This document shows, piece by piece, positions 9,290 through 19,450 of a DNA stretch of 64,000 nt (position 1 is its first letter; each line of letters opens with the position of its first letter). The stretch covers positions 14,076,780 to 14,140,779 of the forward strand of contig CP137679.1 in the NCBI GenBank assembly GCA_037976565.1, read 5' to 3'. This DNA comes from Mesocentrotus franciscanus. Lineage: Eukaryota; Echinodermata; Echinoidea; Camarodonta; Strongylocentrotidae. The position numbers were made by a program, and so were the translations under genes. The notes beneath the pieces were generated by a model, which worked only from the letters and a program-made list of their open reading frames with translations, was not told where the DNA came from and ran no database searches.

Positions 9290-12021
9290 GTGGAGCACAA
9301 TGTCCCCAATATTGCAAGAACGAAGAGTGCTCCTTTTCAAAGCATAGTATTCAAGCTCATGTCAATGCTTCTTTTATTAAAATATAAATTGTTGTTGTTA
9401 AATATTAATCATGCTGAATCACTTTGGCTTGAGGTTCAGATTGATGGTTGTTCTGTCATTGTAAGTGTCATTTATTATAGGAAACCAAACACTGCTATTG
9501 TTGAGTTTCAAGATAGTTTGCTGTCTGTGTTAGAACAGGTTAGAGTTGATAAAAGGCTATGTATTTTAATGGGTGATTTTAATATTGATATTCATAATCC
9601 CGGTATAAGTGCTGAAATGTTTCTCACTTCCTTGGTGTGTTAGGGAATGCAACAATTGATAAAGTCTCTTACTAGGATAACATCTTTGTCAGGTTCTTTA
9701 ATTGATCATTTTTATACAAATATGGGTGCAAATCACATAGTGCTAGGACAATTTTCACTGACATTTCAGATCATTTCCCTAATTTTGTTTTTTGAAAATA
9801 AATTCATGAAATCACAACCACAGGGAAAGTTACAATATAGAAGCACTAAATATTATGAGAAAGACAAGTTTTGTGAAAGTTTACTCTCAGAATCCTAGGA
9901 AAGTGTATATGAATGTACTGATAAGGCGTATAACTTATTGATTTTCTATGTATACTTTTTTCCAAGACGTATTGTAAAACAGCCTCTGATGAACATTAAT
10001 ACTTCAACAAGCTCTGCTTCTGTTTATTTCCTCTTTTCTCGTGCCATTACTATTATATTTGTCTTGTTTCATTGTATATCTTTTTGTAATATACTTATAT
10101 TAAAATTGCAAATAACATTGCAATTTCATTGTGTTAAGTTTTGCATGAGAATTAAAAATCATTTGAATCTATACAAATTTTAAAAAAATTAAAATATATA
10201 TTTGTACAAATATTTATAGGAATGTGTGATAGACATGCTCCGAATGTTCATCGGCACTCTTCTAGGAGAAAGAATGATAGACCATGGATAACCAGAGCTA
10301 TTAAGAAGTCAATTAAGAGAAAACATAAATTGTTTGGTAAAGTAATATAATCAAACTATAATGAAGATAATTTGAAAAGATATTTGACATATAGAAATAT
10401 TTTAACCACAATTTTGAGGAATGCAAAGAAAAATGTTATAGTGATTTATTTGAAATGTAGAAAAGTGATACACCACAAACATGGAAGTCAATCAATCAAT
10501 TATTGAACAGTAGGAATAATAAAGCAAAATTATTGTTGGGTGTGGTTCCACAGGCGATGAAAAAAACTAAAGTCGCACCTATTTTTAAAAAGGAGAGAGA
10601 AAATACCAGTCAATTACCGACCAATCTCAGTGTTGCCTCTTTTGGCAAAGGTATTTGAGAAATTAGTAAATAAGAGGCTACTTGATTTTTTTAAAGATGT
10701 CTTGTATAACCATCAATGTGGTTTTCGTAAACACTATAGTACAAAGTTGTCGTTAATCAATTTTGTTAATGATGTACTAAAATCGTTGGATAAGGCCTAA
10801 AAAAACGATGTTGTATTGCGCTTTGCGACCGACCCAAAAATCTTGAAATCTACGGTCGGCTTTTTAAAAAAGTTTTTTTTTTACCGTTTTTTAGAAAAAA
10901 TATGTATTAAAGCATTCAAAACTGAATAATAGCAGCTCAAAGAAAGAGAAAAAAGAAGAAAAAAAAGATTTAAAAAAAAAAAAAGATTTCCGACCGACCG
11001 ATCCATTTTTTGGCACCTAAAGGGCAATACAACATCTTTTTTTTTTTTTTAGGCCTAATTGTAGTATAACCTTATTTTCGTATAACCGTATTCCTAGATT
11101 TTCAGAAAGCTTTTGATACGATAGACCACACAATACTGGCTAGTAAACTAGAACATTATGGAATTAGGGGACTACCACTTCAGTGGTATAACGATTATTT
11201 TTATGATAGATTTCAGCTTGTGAATTATGATGGATATGGCACATTACGACAGATGACACCGTATGGTGTTCCTCAGGGGTCAGTGTTGGGACTTACATAA
11301 TATTTGATATTTCGATAAGGTGTACACGTGGTGTAAATTGCATAAACTTACAGTAAATTTGTTAAAAACTAATTATTTACTTATAAGAGGGATTAGACAA
11401 CCAGTAGTAATTCAAGGAGTATTGAAAATAGCCGAAACCGAAATAAATAAGGTTGATGTTGCATCATTAGTAGGAATCCATGTAGATCAACATTTGACTT
11501 GGAAACCTCATATTGAAAGAGTAAATAAGTGTATTAAAAAAAGGTTGGTGTTTTGTATAGATTAAGACAGTTTGTACCTAGAAATATTTTGTTGATATTG
11601 TATAAAACATTATTTCAGCCACATATTACATATGGAATTGAGCTTTGGAGAAGCAATTATGAAATTAATATGAAATGTTAATGAAATTCGGGCACATTCA
11701 AAACCGATATTTTAGGAGTTAAAATTATTGAACGTGTATCAACTACATTAAATATCTGTTTGTGTTTTTATGCATCAATTATTGAATAATAAATTGCCAC
11801 AGTCCCTTATTCAGTACTGCTCTTTTTTAGAGCACAGATATGAGACAAGACAAAGAGAAAATATTAAGTTAAGTATGCCTTAAGTAAGGACAACGCAAGG
11901 TACATTTTCTGTGTCATACAGAGGCGTATGCTTCTGGAATGATTTACCTTTATCTGTCAGGGAAAAATCTTCAGTTTCTTGTTTTCGTAGTACTCTAACA
12001 GCACAAATTTTAATAGAATAA
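9290..12021 (+). mobile_element. Decayed CR1/jockey-group non-LTR retrotransposon (unit 1)
   Basis: Broken reading frames carry an apurinic endonuclease piece with LMGDFNIDIHNPG (about 9569-9610) and GSLIDHFYTN, a reverse transcriptase piece with CGFRKHYSTKLSLINFVNDVL (split by a MITE at 10794-11055), then FQKAFDTIDHTILASKLEHYG, PYGVPQGSVLG, a thumb segment with LTWKPHIERVNKC, and a C-terminus with RGVCFWNDLPLSVREK. The segment that should hold the catalytic YADD-type motif, after VPQGSVLG, is deleted. A second deletion of about 370 bases near 10530 is not shared by the unit 2 copy. Many stops and frameshifts: not functional. The clade is inferred from motif style and could be another jockey-superfamily group. 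Confidence 0.8.
10794..11055. mobile_element. Short inverted-repeat MITE inside the LINE (unit 1)
   Basis: GGCCTAAAAAAACGATGTTG at the left is mirrored by CAACATC followed by a T run and AGGCC at the right; the repeat continues inward as TATTGCnCTTT and, further in, CGACCGACC-type motifs. It interrupts the reverse transcriptase frame between NDVLKSLDK and the FQKAFD block. The same insertion is at 30324-30575, so it predates the duplication of units 1 and 2. Confidence 0.7.
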
Positions 12022-12974
12022 CTATGTTTACCTTTTAACCAAGTTTCTTGCCTTTTAATAGATAATAATCTATATTTATAGACAGTGTATGATACATTAT
12101 CATATCATTTAACTAGGAATGCCTATTTATACAAGTGTAGGCTTTGTATTTAAACACACAAACATGTATTATCTTAGATACGTAGAATAGTATGTAGCTT
12201 AAGTATATATACCTGTATTCCATGATTATTCACATATATATTTATACATTTTTATTTGTTAAGATACTGTACTTTAAAGGTACCAGACATAATTAGCATT
12301 TTATGCTATTTTCTGGTCTCGTTTATCCAATCATCTTTGTTAAACATGCATTTATTATTGTTATTATTGTTATATTAATGTATTTGAACGTTTCAATATT
12401 AAAACCTCAAACGAAACAAACAAACACGAATGCCTTTCTTAGACAAAGTCATTTCAATATTATAATAAAAAGAAATGTGCGCCTTTAGTTAACCGCCTAG
12501 TACGTAATAAGTCTTAAACAAATTATATTTGTGAATAAGTCCGATGAGCAGAGATAGCCTGCGCCACCCTTTGCTTGCACATACATGTATGTAATAACAA
12601 GAAAGTTAGGAGTGTTTGAAATATAAGATCACTAATTCTAGGAGAATCGCAAATTGACAATTTGGTAACTGGATTGTGACGTATTCTATTCACGGACAAA
12701 ACTACCGTATGTCGTATACAAAAATATAATTATTTTCTGTTTTTCTCCTAAGCGCCTTCTCCCTGGGGCACATCTCAAAATGTATATGCTGCCCACAATA
12801 TATTTTGAGGCGTGCCCAATTTTTCTATACAGATCTTCGTGATAGGTTGCATAGCTATTTAAAGATTAACCGGAAAAAAAGAAGAGATTGGATTTCCTTT
12901 TAAAGTGTTATTTTTATGCACGGTATACATTGGGTGAAGTTAAATTATTGTACTTAGCTTGATTTAGATATCTG
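12022..12974. other. LINE 3' region and spacer, no gene seen (unit 1)
   Basis: AT-rich sequence following the LINE stop, nearly identical to 33913-34900. Contains AAACAAACAAACACG-type simple sequence and a segment (12600-12760) with TTTGAAATATAAGATCACTA, GAATCGCAAATTGACAATTT and TTGTGACGTA motifs. A diverged version of that segment lies at 26090-26230, so it is a dispersed repeat. Confidence 0.5.
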
Positions 12975-12979
12975 CCCAC

Positions 12980-13078
12980 AGGAAATAGATTTCCTATGGG
13001 AACACAGTGTTATATTGCTCTGGTTCATAACATTACGAGCCAGAGCAATATAACACTGAGTTGCTATAGGAAATCTTT
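12980..13078. repeat. Short palindrome / hairpin (unit 1)
   Basis: AGTGTTATATTGCTCTGG and its complement CCAGAGCAATATAACACT surround a 16-base loop, and GATTTCCTAT/ATAGGAAATC extends the arms. Repeated at 34909-35000. Possibly the core of a small foldback MITE. Confidence 0.75.
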
Positions 13079-13225
13079 TTATTCAGATGGTCATATCTCA
13101 GCCAATACTTAAAATATTAAATTGGTTTTCGACATTTGGACATTATTTTTGATGGCCTTTCGGAAAATGAAGAAAAAATTGAGTAATTCCAAAACACATT
13201 TTTATGATGTCACAGCTTCGGTACT

Positions 13226-14730
13226 CTATCCAGCCGGCCAATCAGAACGCAGGAAACTGTATATCTATACAACTATACCAGTGGCGGATTCAGAGGGGTG
13301 GGGCAGGGCACGAGCCCCCGGTAAAAAGGGGAAGGGAAAAAGAAAAAGGGAGAAAAGGGAGGGGGAAAGAAAAAGGAGGGGGAAAAGAAAGAAGAGGGAA
13401 GAGAGAAAGAAGAAAAGAGGGAGGTGAGAAAAGGGAAGAGGAGAAAAAGGAGGGGGAAAGGAAGAAAGGGGAAGAGAGAGGAAATAAAATGTGGAAAAGG
13501 AAGAAAGGGGGAAAGACGGAGAAGAGAAAAGGGGGAAAAGGAGAATAATGAGAAGGGAAAAGAAAGAAAGGGGATAATATTATAAGAAGGTGTGTTTTTT
13601 ACCGGGAAAGGGACGGGGGGGGGCACGCATTTTTTCAGTGTGCATAATATGGGGTCCCTCTTGCCAGGCGTGTAGCTCCCCCCCCCCAAAAAAAAAGCAC
13701 AAGAAGAACAAAAAAGAGATGGAAAATAGGGGGGAAAGAGAATTTTTGTGAGTTAAAGGAGAAAGGAAAAGAAATGAAAGAGAATTAAACAACGATAGAA
13801 GAGAGGTGCGAGAGCATGAGGAATTGCATCTCTCTTAAAATAATGATGGGATATAACCAGGGGCGTCGCTAAAGGGGTGTGGGTGCGACATTCCCCCACC
13901 TGTCAGGATATTGGCGGTAAAACTGCACTGCTGTCGGGAAAAATGAGAAAAGGGGGAAGGGGAAAAATGAGAGGGAAAGGGAAAGATAAGAAAAAAGAAA
14001 AGGAAAAGAAAGGAAAGAGAAGAGAAGAAATCAAGAGAAAAAAGAAAGAGAGGAAGGAGAGGAAAGAAAGGAAAAGAAAGAAAAGAAAGAAAAGGAGAAA
14101 AAGAAAAAAGAAGAGAAAAGGGAAACAAAAGAAACGGGGGATGAAAGAGAGGAGAGAGAGAGAGAGGGGGTAAGAGCCTGAAAGAAGAGGGGTGGGAGTA
14201 AGAGAGAGGGATGATGGGTGGAGTCACCACGTCGAAGCTTTTACGTTTCATTAAATTATTAGAGAGAAAGAAGACGATTTGTTGTACCGTTCTCTACTCT
14301 TAATCCTTGTCTGAATTCAGTTTTCCCCTGCCTGGCAAGAGGGACCCCATGTTATGCACACTGCAAAATTGCGTGCCCCCGCCCCTTTCCCGGAAAAAAC
14401 CTTCTTATAATATCATCCCCCTTTCTTTCTTTTCGCTTCTCATTATTCCCCGTCTTTCCCCCTTTCTTCCTTTCCGCCTTTTCTCTCCCCTCTCTTCCCC
14501 TTTCTTCCTTCCCCTCCTTTTCTCCTGTTCCTTTCTCTCTCTCTTTTCTTCTCCTTTCTCTCTTCCCTTTTCTTTCTTTTTCCCCTCCTTTTTCTTCCCC
14601 TTCCCTTTTTCCCCTTCCCCTTCCCCTTTTTTTACCGCGGGGGCACGTGCCCCCTGTGCCCCCTGAATCCGCCACTGGTATAGTTGTATAGATGTACAGT
14701 TTCCTGCGTTCTGATTGGCCGGCTGGATAG
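13226..14730. mobile_element. Foldback element with purine/pyrimidine arms (unit 1)
   Basis: CTATCCAGCCGGCCAATCAG at the left end is the complement of the right end at 14711-14730. The inverted repeat continues through CAGTGGCGGATTCAG (about 13280) / CTGAATCCGCCACTG (14664-14678), then through a purine-only left arm (about 13320-13575) matched by a pyrimidine-only right arm (about 14400-14632), then through GGGTCCCTCTTGCCAGGC / GCCTGGCAAGAGGGACCCC. Arms are about 450 bases. The centre carries another AG-rich block (13925-14170). No transposase. Near-identical copy at 35153-36710. Confidence 0.8.
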
Positions 14731-14936
14731 ACGTATAGTCGAATAGTGGTATAGTTGTACTGATAGTGGCATGCTTGGCCCGCTATACTTACCCCGACTA
14801 GCTCTTAACACCACCTTTACCCTAGGGTAACTTTTCTCCGTCTGGACAGGACTAATGAAACAACGCATAATGCCGCACAGGGTGGTTGAACTGCAATACA
14901 TGGTCATGGCATCGAGTGTGTATCAGGGATCATGCT

Positions 14937-15840
14937 AGCCTATCCGATAGGCGTCGGGCTTTATGACAAGTATACTAATCGCGTTATGGAGACAGACATT
15001 TTGACTAGTCTGTAGGAAAATGATCGTACGAACAATGTTAAAAGGTTCCCTCTTAATGTGACAAGGAGAAAATGTGAAAATTCCCATTATTCTTTCTAGG
15101 GAAATGATCGTAAGAACACTATTAAAACTCTTAATGTGACAGTGATCGATGATGTGAAAGGGTGTGTAGCATGGCAAATAGTGGTTAACGCCATCTACGT
15201 CTTTTTTGGACAACTGCATGTAAACGAATGGACTTGATTAACGGTAGTCAGCGACTTAATCTCTACATGGTCAGTGCGCGCTAGCGTTCGCGAAACAGAC
15301 CGAAGTTCTCCTCGCGCTTCGGTTTTGCGTATGTTGCACGCACGTGAATGGTGCGGTCGCGTTGTCCGTAGTCGTACTATAACCGATTGGCCCCGAGTTG
15401 GGCCACGGGAAGACACATAGTCTCGTCATGCTACACTCCCTTTAATAATACTTTTTTCTTTCTAGGGAAATGATTGTAAGGACAATATTAAAATATATTC
15501 AACTCCTAATGTGAGATGTTAACATTCCCCTTTTTCACTCTTTTCATCTGCAGCAACTGAAAAGATATCTTTGGAGTCTTTGGCAAATGTGATCATATAT
15601 TATTATTCTTTATTCATTGTTGGTAATGTTGTCACTGATTTACGATTTACTTTAAGTAGATTATAGCCATTCTTGACTGCCTGCCTGAACTTATATCATG
15701 CCTTCGGTATTATCTGGTAGAATTGCGTCTGACTTACTTCTGTGTGTACTTATGTTGTCTGCATGATCCTTGCCTAACCGATAGGCGTCGGGCTTTAATT
15801 TATGGCAAGTATACTAATCGCGTTATGGAGACAGACATTG
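14937..15840 (+). repeat. Spacer with repeated blocks (unit 1)
   Basis: A ~65-base block (CGATAGGCGTCGGGCTTTA...GCGTTATGGAGACAGACATT) occurs at 14945-15001 and again at 15779-15839 as direct repeats about 840 bases apart. Between them, GGGAAATGATCGTAAGAACA-type segments recur three times (15014, 15099, 15462). It could be a small element with direct terminal repeats, but no coding or primer site is seen. Same in unit 2 at 43258-44153. Confidence 0.55.
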
Positions 15841-16182
15841 CACCCCCAAAAGAGGAAATATCCCATTTGTAGAATAAGTTAAATCTCCATATATTTAAAA
15901 AATAAATTCTTGTATTGCTCACATAATGAGTTGCCGAACAAAAGACTTTTGAATGGACTTACAAAAGAATCACTAATACATGCAAAGCACTCCGCACAAT
16001 ACTTAATTAATTAGCGAATACACTGCTTTGTAACTGTCGCGTGCCTATAGAGTACCGAAATCCTAACGTCATAATCACTCGTCGTCGGGGTTACTGGTTC
16101 TAAACAACAGAGGCTGCACATGATCACTACACCATTGTTTAGCCTAAAATCGTTTGGAACCAGCAACCTTGATAACTTGTAG

Positions 16183-16400
16183 GAGGCGCGATGGCTCAGT
16201 GGTAGAGCAGTGGTCTCGTAACAGGGAGGTCCCAGGTTCGAAACCAAGTCGACGTGCTAGTGCCCTTTGGTAAGACATTAATCCTTATATCAGGTGCCTC
16301 GGAGAAGACTTAAAGCCGTCGGTCCCCTGGTTGCTTACTTACAAGCATACACATGCTTTTTTAGCAGTCAGGTTAAACAAACATCACACTCAGGTACTCC
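16183..16400 (+). repeat. tRNA-derived SINE, plus orientation (unit 1)
   Basis: GGCGCGATGGCTCAGTGGTA (A box), GAGCAGTGGTCTCGTAAC and GGTTCGAAACC (B box), then the body GCCCTTTGGTAAGACATTAA and CTTACAAGCATACACATGC. Related to the minus-strand copies at 8955, 28150 and 63405. Not a functional tRNA: a long unrelated 3' body is attached. Confidence 0.85.
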
Positions 16401-16407
16401 ATAGAGC

Positions 16408-16823
16408 AGTCATATCAACGAGACCGACACCAGACCGACAACAGACCGAACATAAAACTAAATTTCCCCGAATTGCCAAGAATCGGTCGGTTTGGGATCG
16501 GTGTGGAGTCGGTTCGGCGCGGCGATGTGAGTGCGGGGTTAGCCTGGTATTGGTAATACATCGAAGACAGTTGTAATACCCCAGTCACACCGAGACGACC
16601 GACGACAGACCGGCAAGAGACCGAACCAGAAAAAAATTACCTCTACAGAAAAAAAAAATCAACCGGTTTGGCGGTGCGACTGGGGTGTATCCTCTGTCAC
16701 TCCGCCAAACCGACTCCACATTGACTCAAAACCGACTCCACAACGACTCTTGGCCGTTAGTCGTTATTTACGTTGTTGTCCGGTCTGTTGTCGGTCTGGA
16801 GTCGGCGTCATCGGTGTGATTGA
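16408..16823. mobile_element. GACCGAC-type inverted-repeat element (unit 1)
   Basis: Alternating GACCGACACCAGACCGACAA-like and complementary GGTCTGTTGTCGGTCTGGAG-like blocks around gene-free sequence. It is the same family as in the gene introns. It appears to contain two nested or tandem members, with a second CCAGTCACACCGAGACGACC start at about 16581. Confidence 0.5.
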
Positions 16824-17529
16824 AGTATAAAGGCTTACGTATTTGGAAACACTCTATTGCTGCTAACAAACTCATCTATTCTGATAATGTAATCTTACTA
16901 AAAACAATAAAATTTGTCACGACAACCGCAATTATGCCTGTCAAAAAACCTAATTTATTTACACCTGTAGTAACGTTTTCAAAGGGGTTTAGACAGGAAT
17001 AATCAAAATTGCGTGCAACCATGACTCTTTTCAAAACTAAAAAATATATATTTACGACCCTTTCTTTCCGAGGACGTTCACATGAGCCATTTTCAGCGAG
17101 AAGTCCACTTGAATGCTCAATTCTACACAAATGAAACACAAAACATGTTTTACCATGTTTTACCATGTACACTGCAAAGGGTTGAGCACCACATATATGT
17201 TTATATCATGGACAGATTACCACCACATACAGATACATGTAGATGGACCAATACATGCACAGTAAGTGATGCATGTCGTCAAGGGCGTCGATCCGAGCTT
17301 GAGCATGGGGGAGACACACGGATCCAGCCGGCAACGTGAGAACATATTTAGCGGCGAATCAGCCAGCCGATGAATAAACAGGGGGTAGTGAGCACTTAAA
17401 AAAAAATGGGTGGTTCCCCTTCTTTTCTGACAAAACATGGGAGGACATTTGATATGATGTCCCCCCTAGGAAAAATCGTGGGGGTCCTGACCCCCTCCCC
17501 TGTCCCCCACGATTGACGTCCTTGCATGT

Positions 17530-17875
17530 CGTGGATAGAAAGAAATTCTGCATTATCTTTATTACGATTGGAATAGAGCGAACTACTCTAATGTGCATGT
17601 AATTAGGACAAGTACCCTTTTGTCGATACAGCCTAGTGACGAGGCTAATGTTTCGTATGAAAGACGGCGGAAACATGGGAAATAATTGCTCACCTTCTGT
17701 TTATGTTCTGTTTATATAATTTATCTTTATTTCGATTGGAATATAGCGAACGACTCTAACGTGCATGTAATTAGGAAAAGTACCCTTTTGTCGATACGGC
17801 CTTGTGAAAACGCTTGTTCGTATGAAAGACCGCGTAAACATGGCAATTAATTGCGCACCTTCTGTTTATGAATAA
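17530..17875 (+). repeat. Two-copy tandem repeat, ~165 bp (unit 1)
   Basis: ATTATCTTTATTACGATTGG...CACCTTCTGTTTATG is followed by a second copy with point differences (from about 17715). Shared markers are GTGCATGTAATTAGGA and AGTACCCTTTTGTCGATAC. Repeated in unit 2 at 48690-49010. No coding role seen. Confidence 0.7.
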
Positions 17876-18084
17876 TGAAACAATTTAATGTGCCCTAACT
17901 CGACGCCACAATAACATTATCAAAATTTGTCACAAGCTGATGACCAAAATCATCCCCATAAGTTTTAACTCCATATAGTATCATATTTTCATTCGAATAG
18001 TTTGGAATTTTTTCGAGATCGCTCATTCCACCATAAAAAGTTAATGACTTTTAATATCAACAATAATCTACAGTACTACAGTAC

Positions 18085-18560
18085 TTGTCGGTGATGTACC
18101 GCATTATGCACAAACTCTTGGTTTTAACTTATAAATGTATTCATGAATTGGCACCAATTACTCTGCAAGAACTAATCCAGGAATACAAACCCTCGCCTCA
18201 CGCAATACGGTCATCTTCACAATTAAACCTCGTGTCTACTTCAGTGTCAACTCTTTCTTTGCAAAGCTTCTTGCTGAACTTTGGAATAAATTAGCTTTAC
18301 ATGTTAAAAACTATAAGACTCTCAACTAATTCAAAATTTGTCTTAAGACACATTTATTCAAAATTGCTTTTGATGACTAACTTACTCTGTTCACATTGAT
18401 GTATATTTCATATGTAGTGTTATTTGTAGGTTTATTTGTAATTTTGGTTTAATATATAATTGTTTGTCATTGCATTTTGTTTGTTATAGCGCTTAGAGAC
18501 TTCGGTAGAAAGCGCTTTATAAGCACCGTTATATGATTATCATTATTATTATTACTACTA
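18085..18560 (+). mobile_element. CR1/L2-like LINE 3' end fragment (unit 1)
   Basis: A short frame begins YRIMHKLLVLTYKCIHELAP and continues, after breaks, as LWNKLALHVKNYKT and KTHLFKIAFDD, the usual C-terminus of CR1/L2-type reverse transcriptase proteins. It is followed by a GCGCTTAGAGA...AAAGCGCTTTATAA 3' hairpin and an ATT-rich tail. 5'-truncated insertion; same copy at 49225-49690. Confidence 0.75.
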
Positions 18561-19054
18561 GCAATAAATGCCAGTATCTTTGAAATATCACCCAAAAAGG
18601 TCCTGATTTTGGGTAATACGGTAGCGAAATAGGGACATTTTAAATTATATATACGCAAGAGAACGATTGAATCCAATGTTACGAAGGAGTATGCGTACAT
18701 ACCGTGTTTAACAAAAAAACTCATAAAAGAATAAGGTTTGCGAGTTCTCAAATTTTCGATCACTTTATTTCACGAATATCGTCAGGAACTAAAACATATG
18801 AATAAGCATGTTGCCTGTATAAAAGTGTATATAGTATGGAGGTTATACATCAAGTGAACTCAAACAACATTGAAGACATTAATGATGACTACAAGAGAGC
18901 GTAACTGGAAGAATTTGTCAAAATAATGAAAAGTAGAGAAAAATAATTAGAGTGTAGAATACATTTGTTTCGATTAAAACATTCGATTAAAAGATCTCAT
19001 GAACAAAATTATAATTGTTTGTTATCATTACCACCCCACCCCCTTTTTCGACTC

Positions 19055-19085
<31 letters not shown>

Positions 19086-19201
19086 TTCCCCTTTTCTTTT
19101 TTTTTGTTTAACAGTTACTGCTTTTTCTCGTCATTCGATTGGGGGGGGGCATGTGCACCCGATGTTTACGCCGCTGTTTCCATGTGAACCGCTACCGCTA
19201 C

Positions 19202-19350
19202 AGGGGCCCGTTTCATAAAATTTGTTATCTATAACAAATGCTTAATTTCTACGGCAAATTTGCTCTCAGCCAATCAGATGCCATGATTTCAGTAGCTTAT
19301 ATCAGTAGCTTGTAACTTGTTATTGATATCAAGTTTTATGAAACAGGGCC
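19202..19350. mobile_element. Small MITE unique to unit 2
   Basis: AGGGGCCCGTTTCATAAAA and the complementary TTTTATGAAACAGGGCCC bracket about 150 bases that are absent from the same place in unit 1 (after position 34) and unit 3. The interior is AT-rich with no coding potential. It inserted upstream of gene copy B. Confidence 0.75.
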
Positions 19351-19450
19351 CTGTTCAGTGAAACTGGGACAAACATTGAATATGCGCGAGCGCAGAAAAC
19401 GATCAAACGTAATTTCATTTATCTCATAGGAAAGCACATTCAATGCTATA

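Larger units (their letters stand above)
1..19166 (+). repeat. Tandem segmental duplication, unit 1
   Basis: First of three direct units of the same locus. Its first bases (TACGCCGCTGTTTCCATG) recur at 19167 and 50301. Order inside the unit: promoter and secreted SRCR/EGF gene copy A, minus-strand SINE, decayed CR1-like LINE with an inserted MITE, foldback element, spacer repeats, tRNA SINE, and a LINE 3' end. It lacks the large insertions seen in unit 2 and so serves as the empty-site reference. The left edge is set by the window; the true unit probably starts further left. Confidence 0.85.

Noticed and set aside
13204..14675. Lys/Glu/Arg-rich and Phe/Ser/Pro-rich frames
   Set aside because: They arise from purine-only and pyrimidine-only arms of the foldback element; no domain and no conserved start. 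The same holds at 35064-36756 and 47575-48201.
16183..16260. Functional tRNA gene
   Set aside because: A and B boxes are present, but the acceptor stem does not close and a long SINE body follows; repeated elsewhere in the window.
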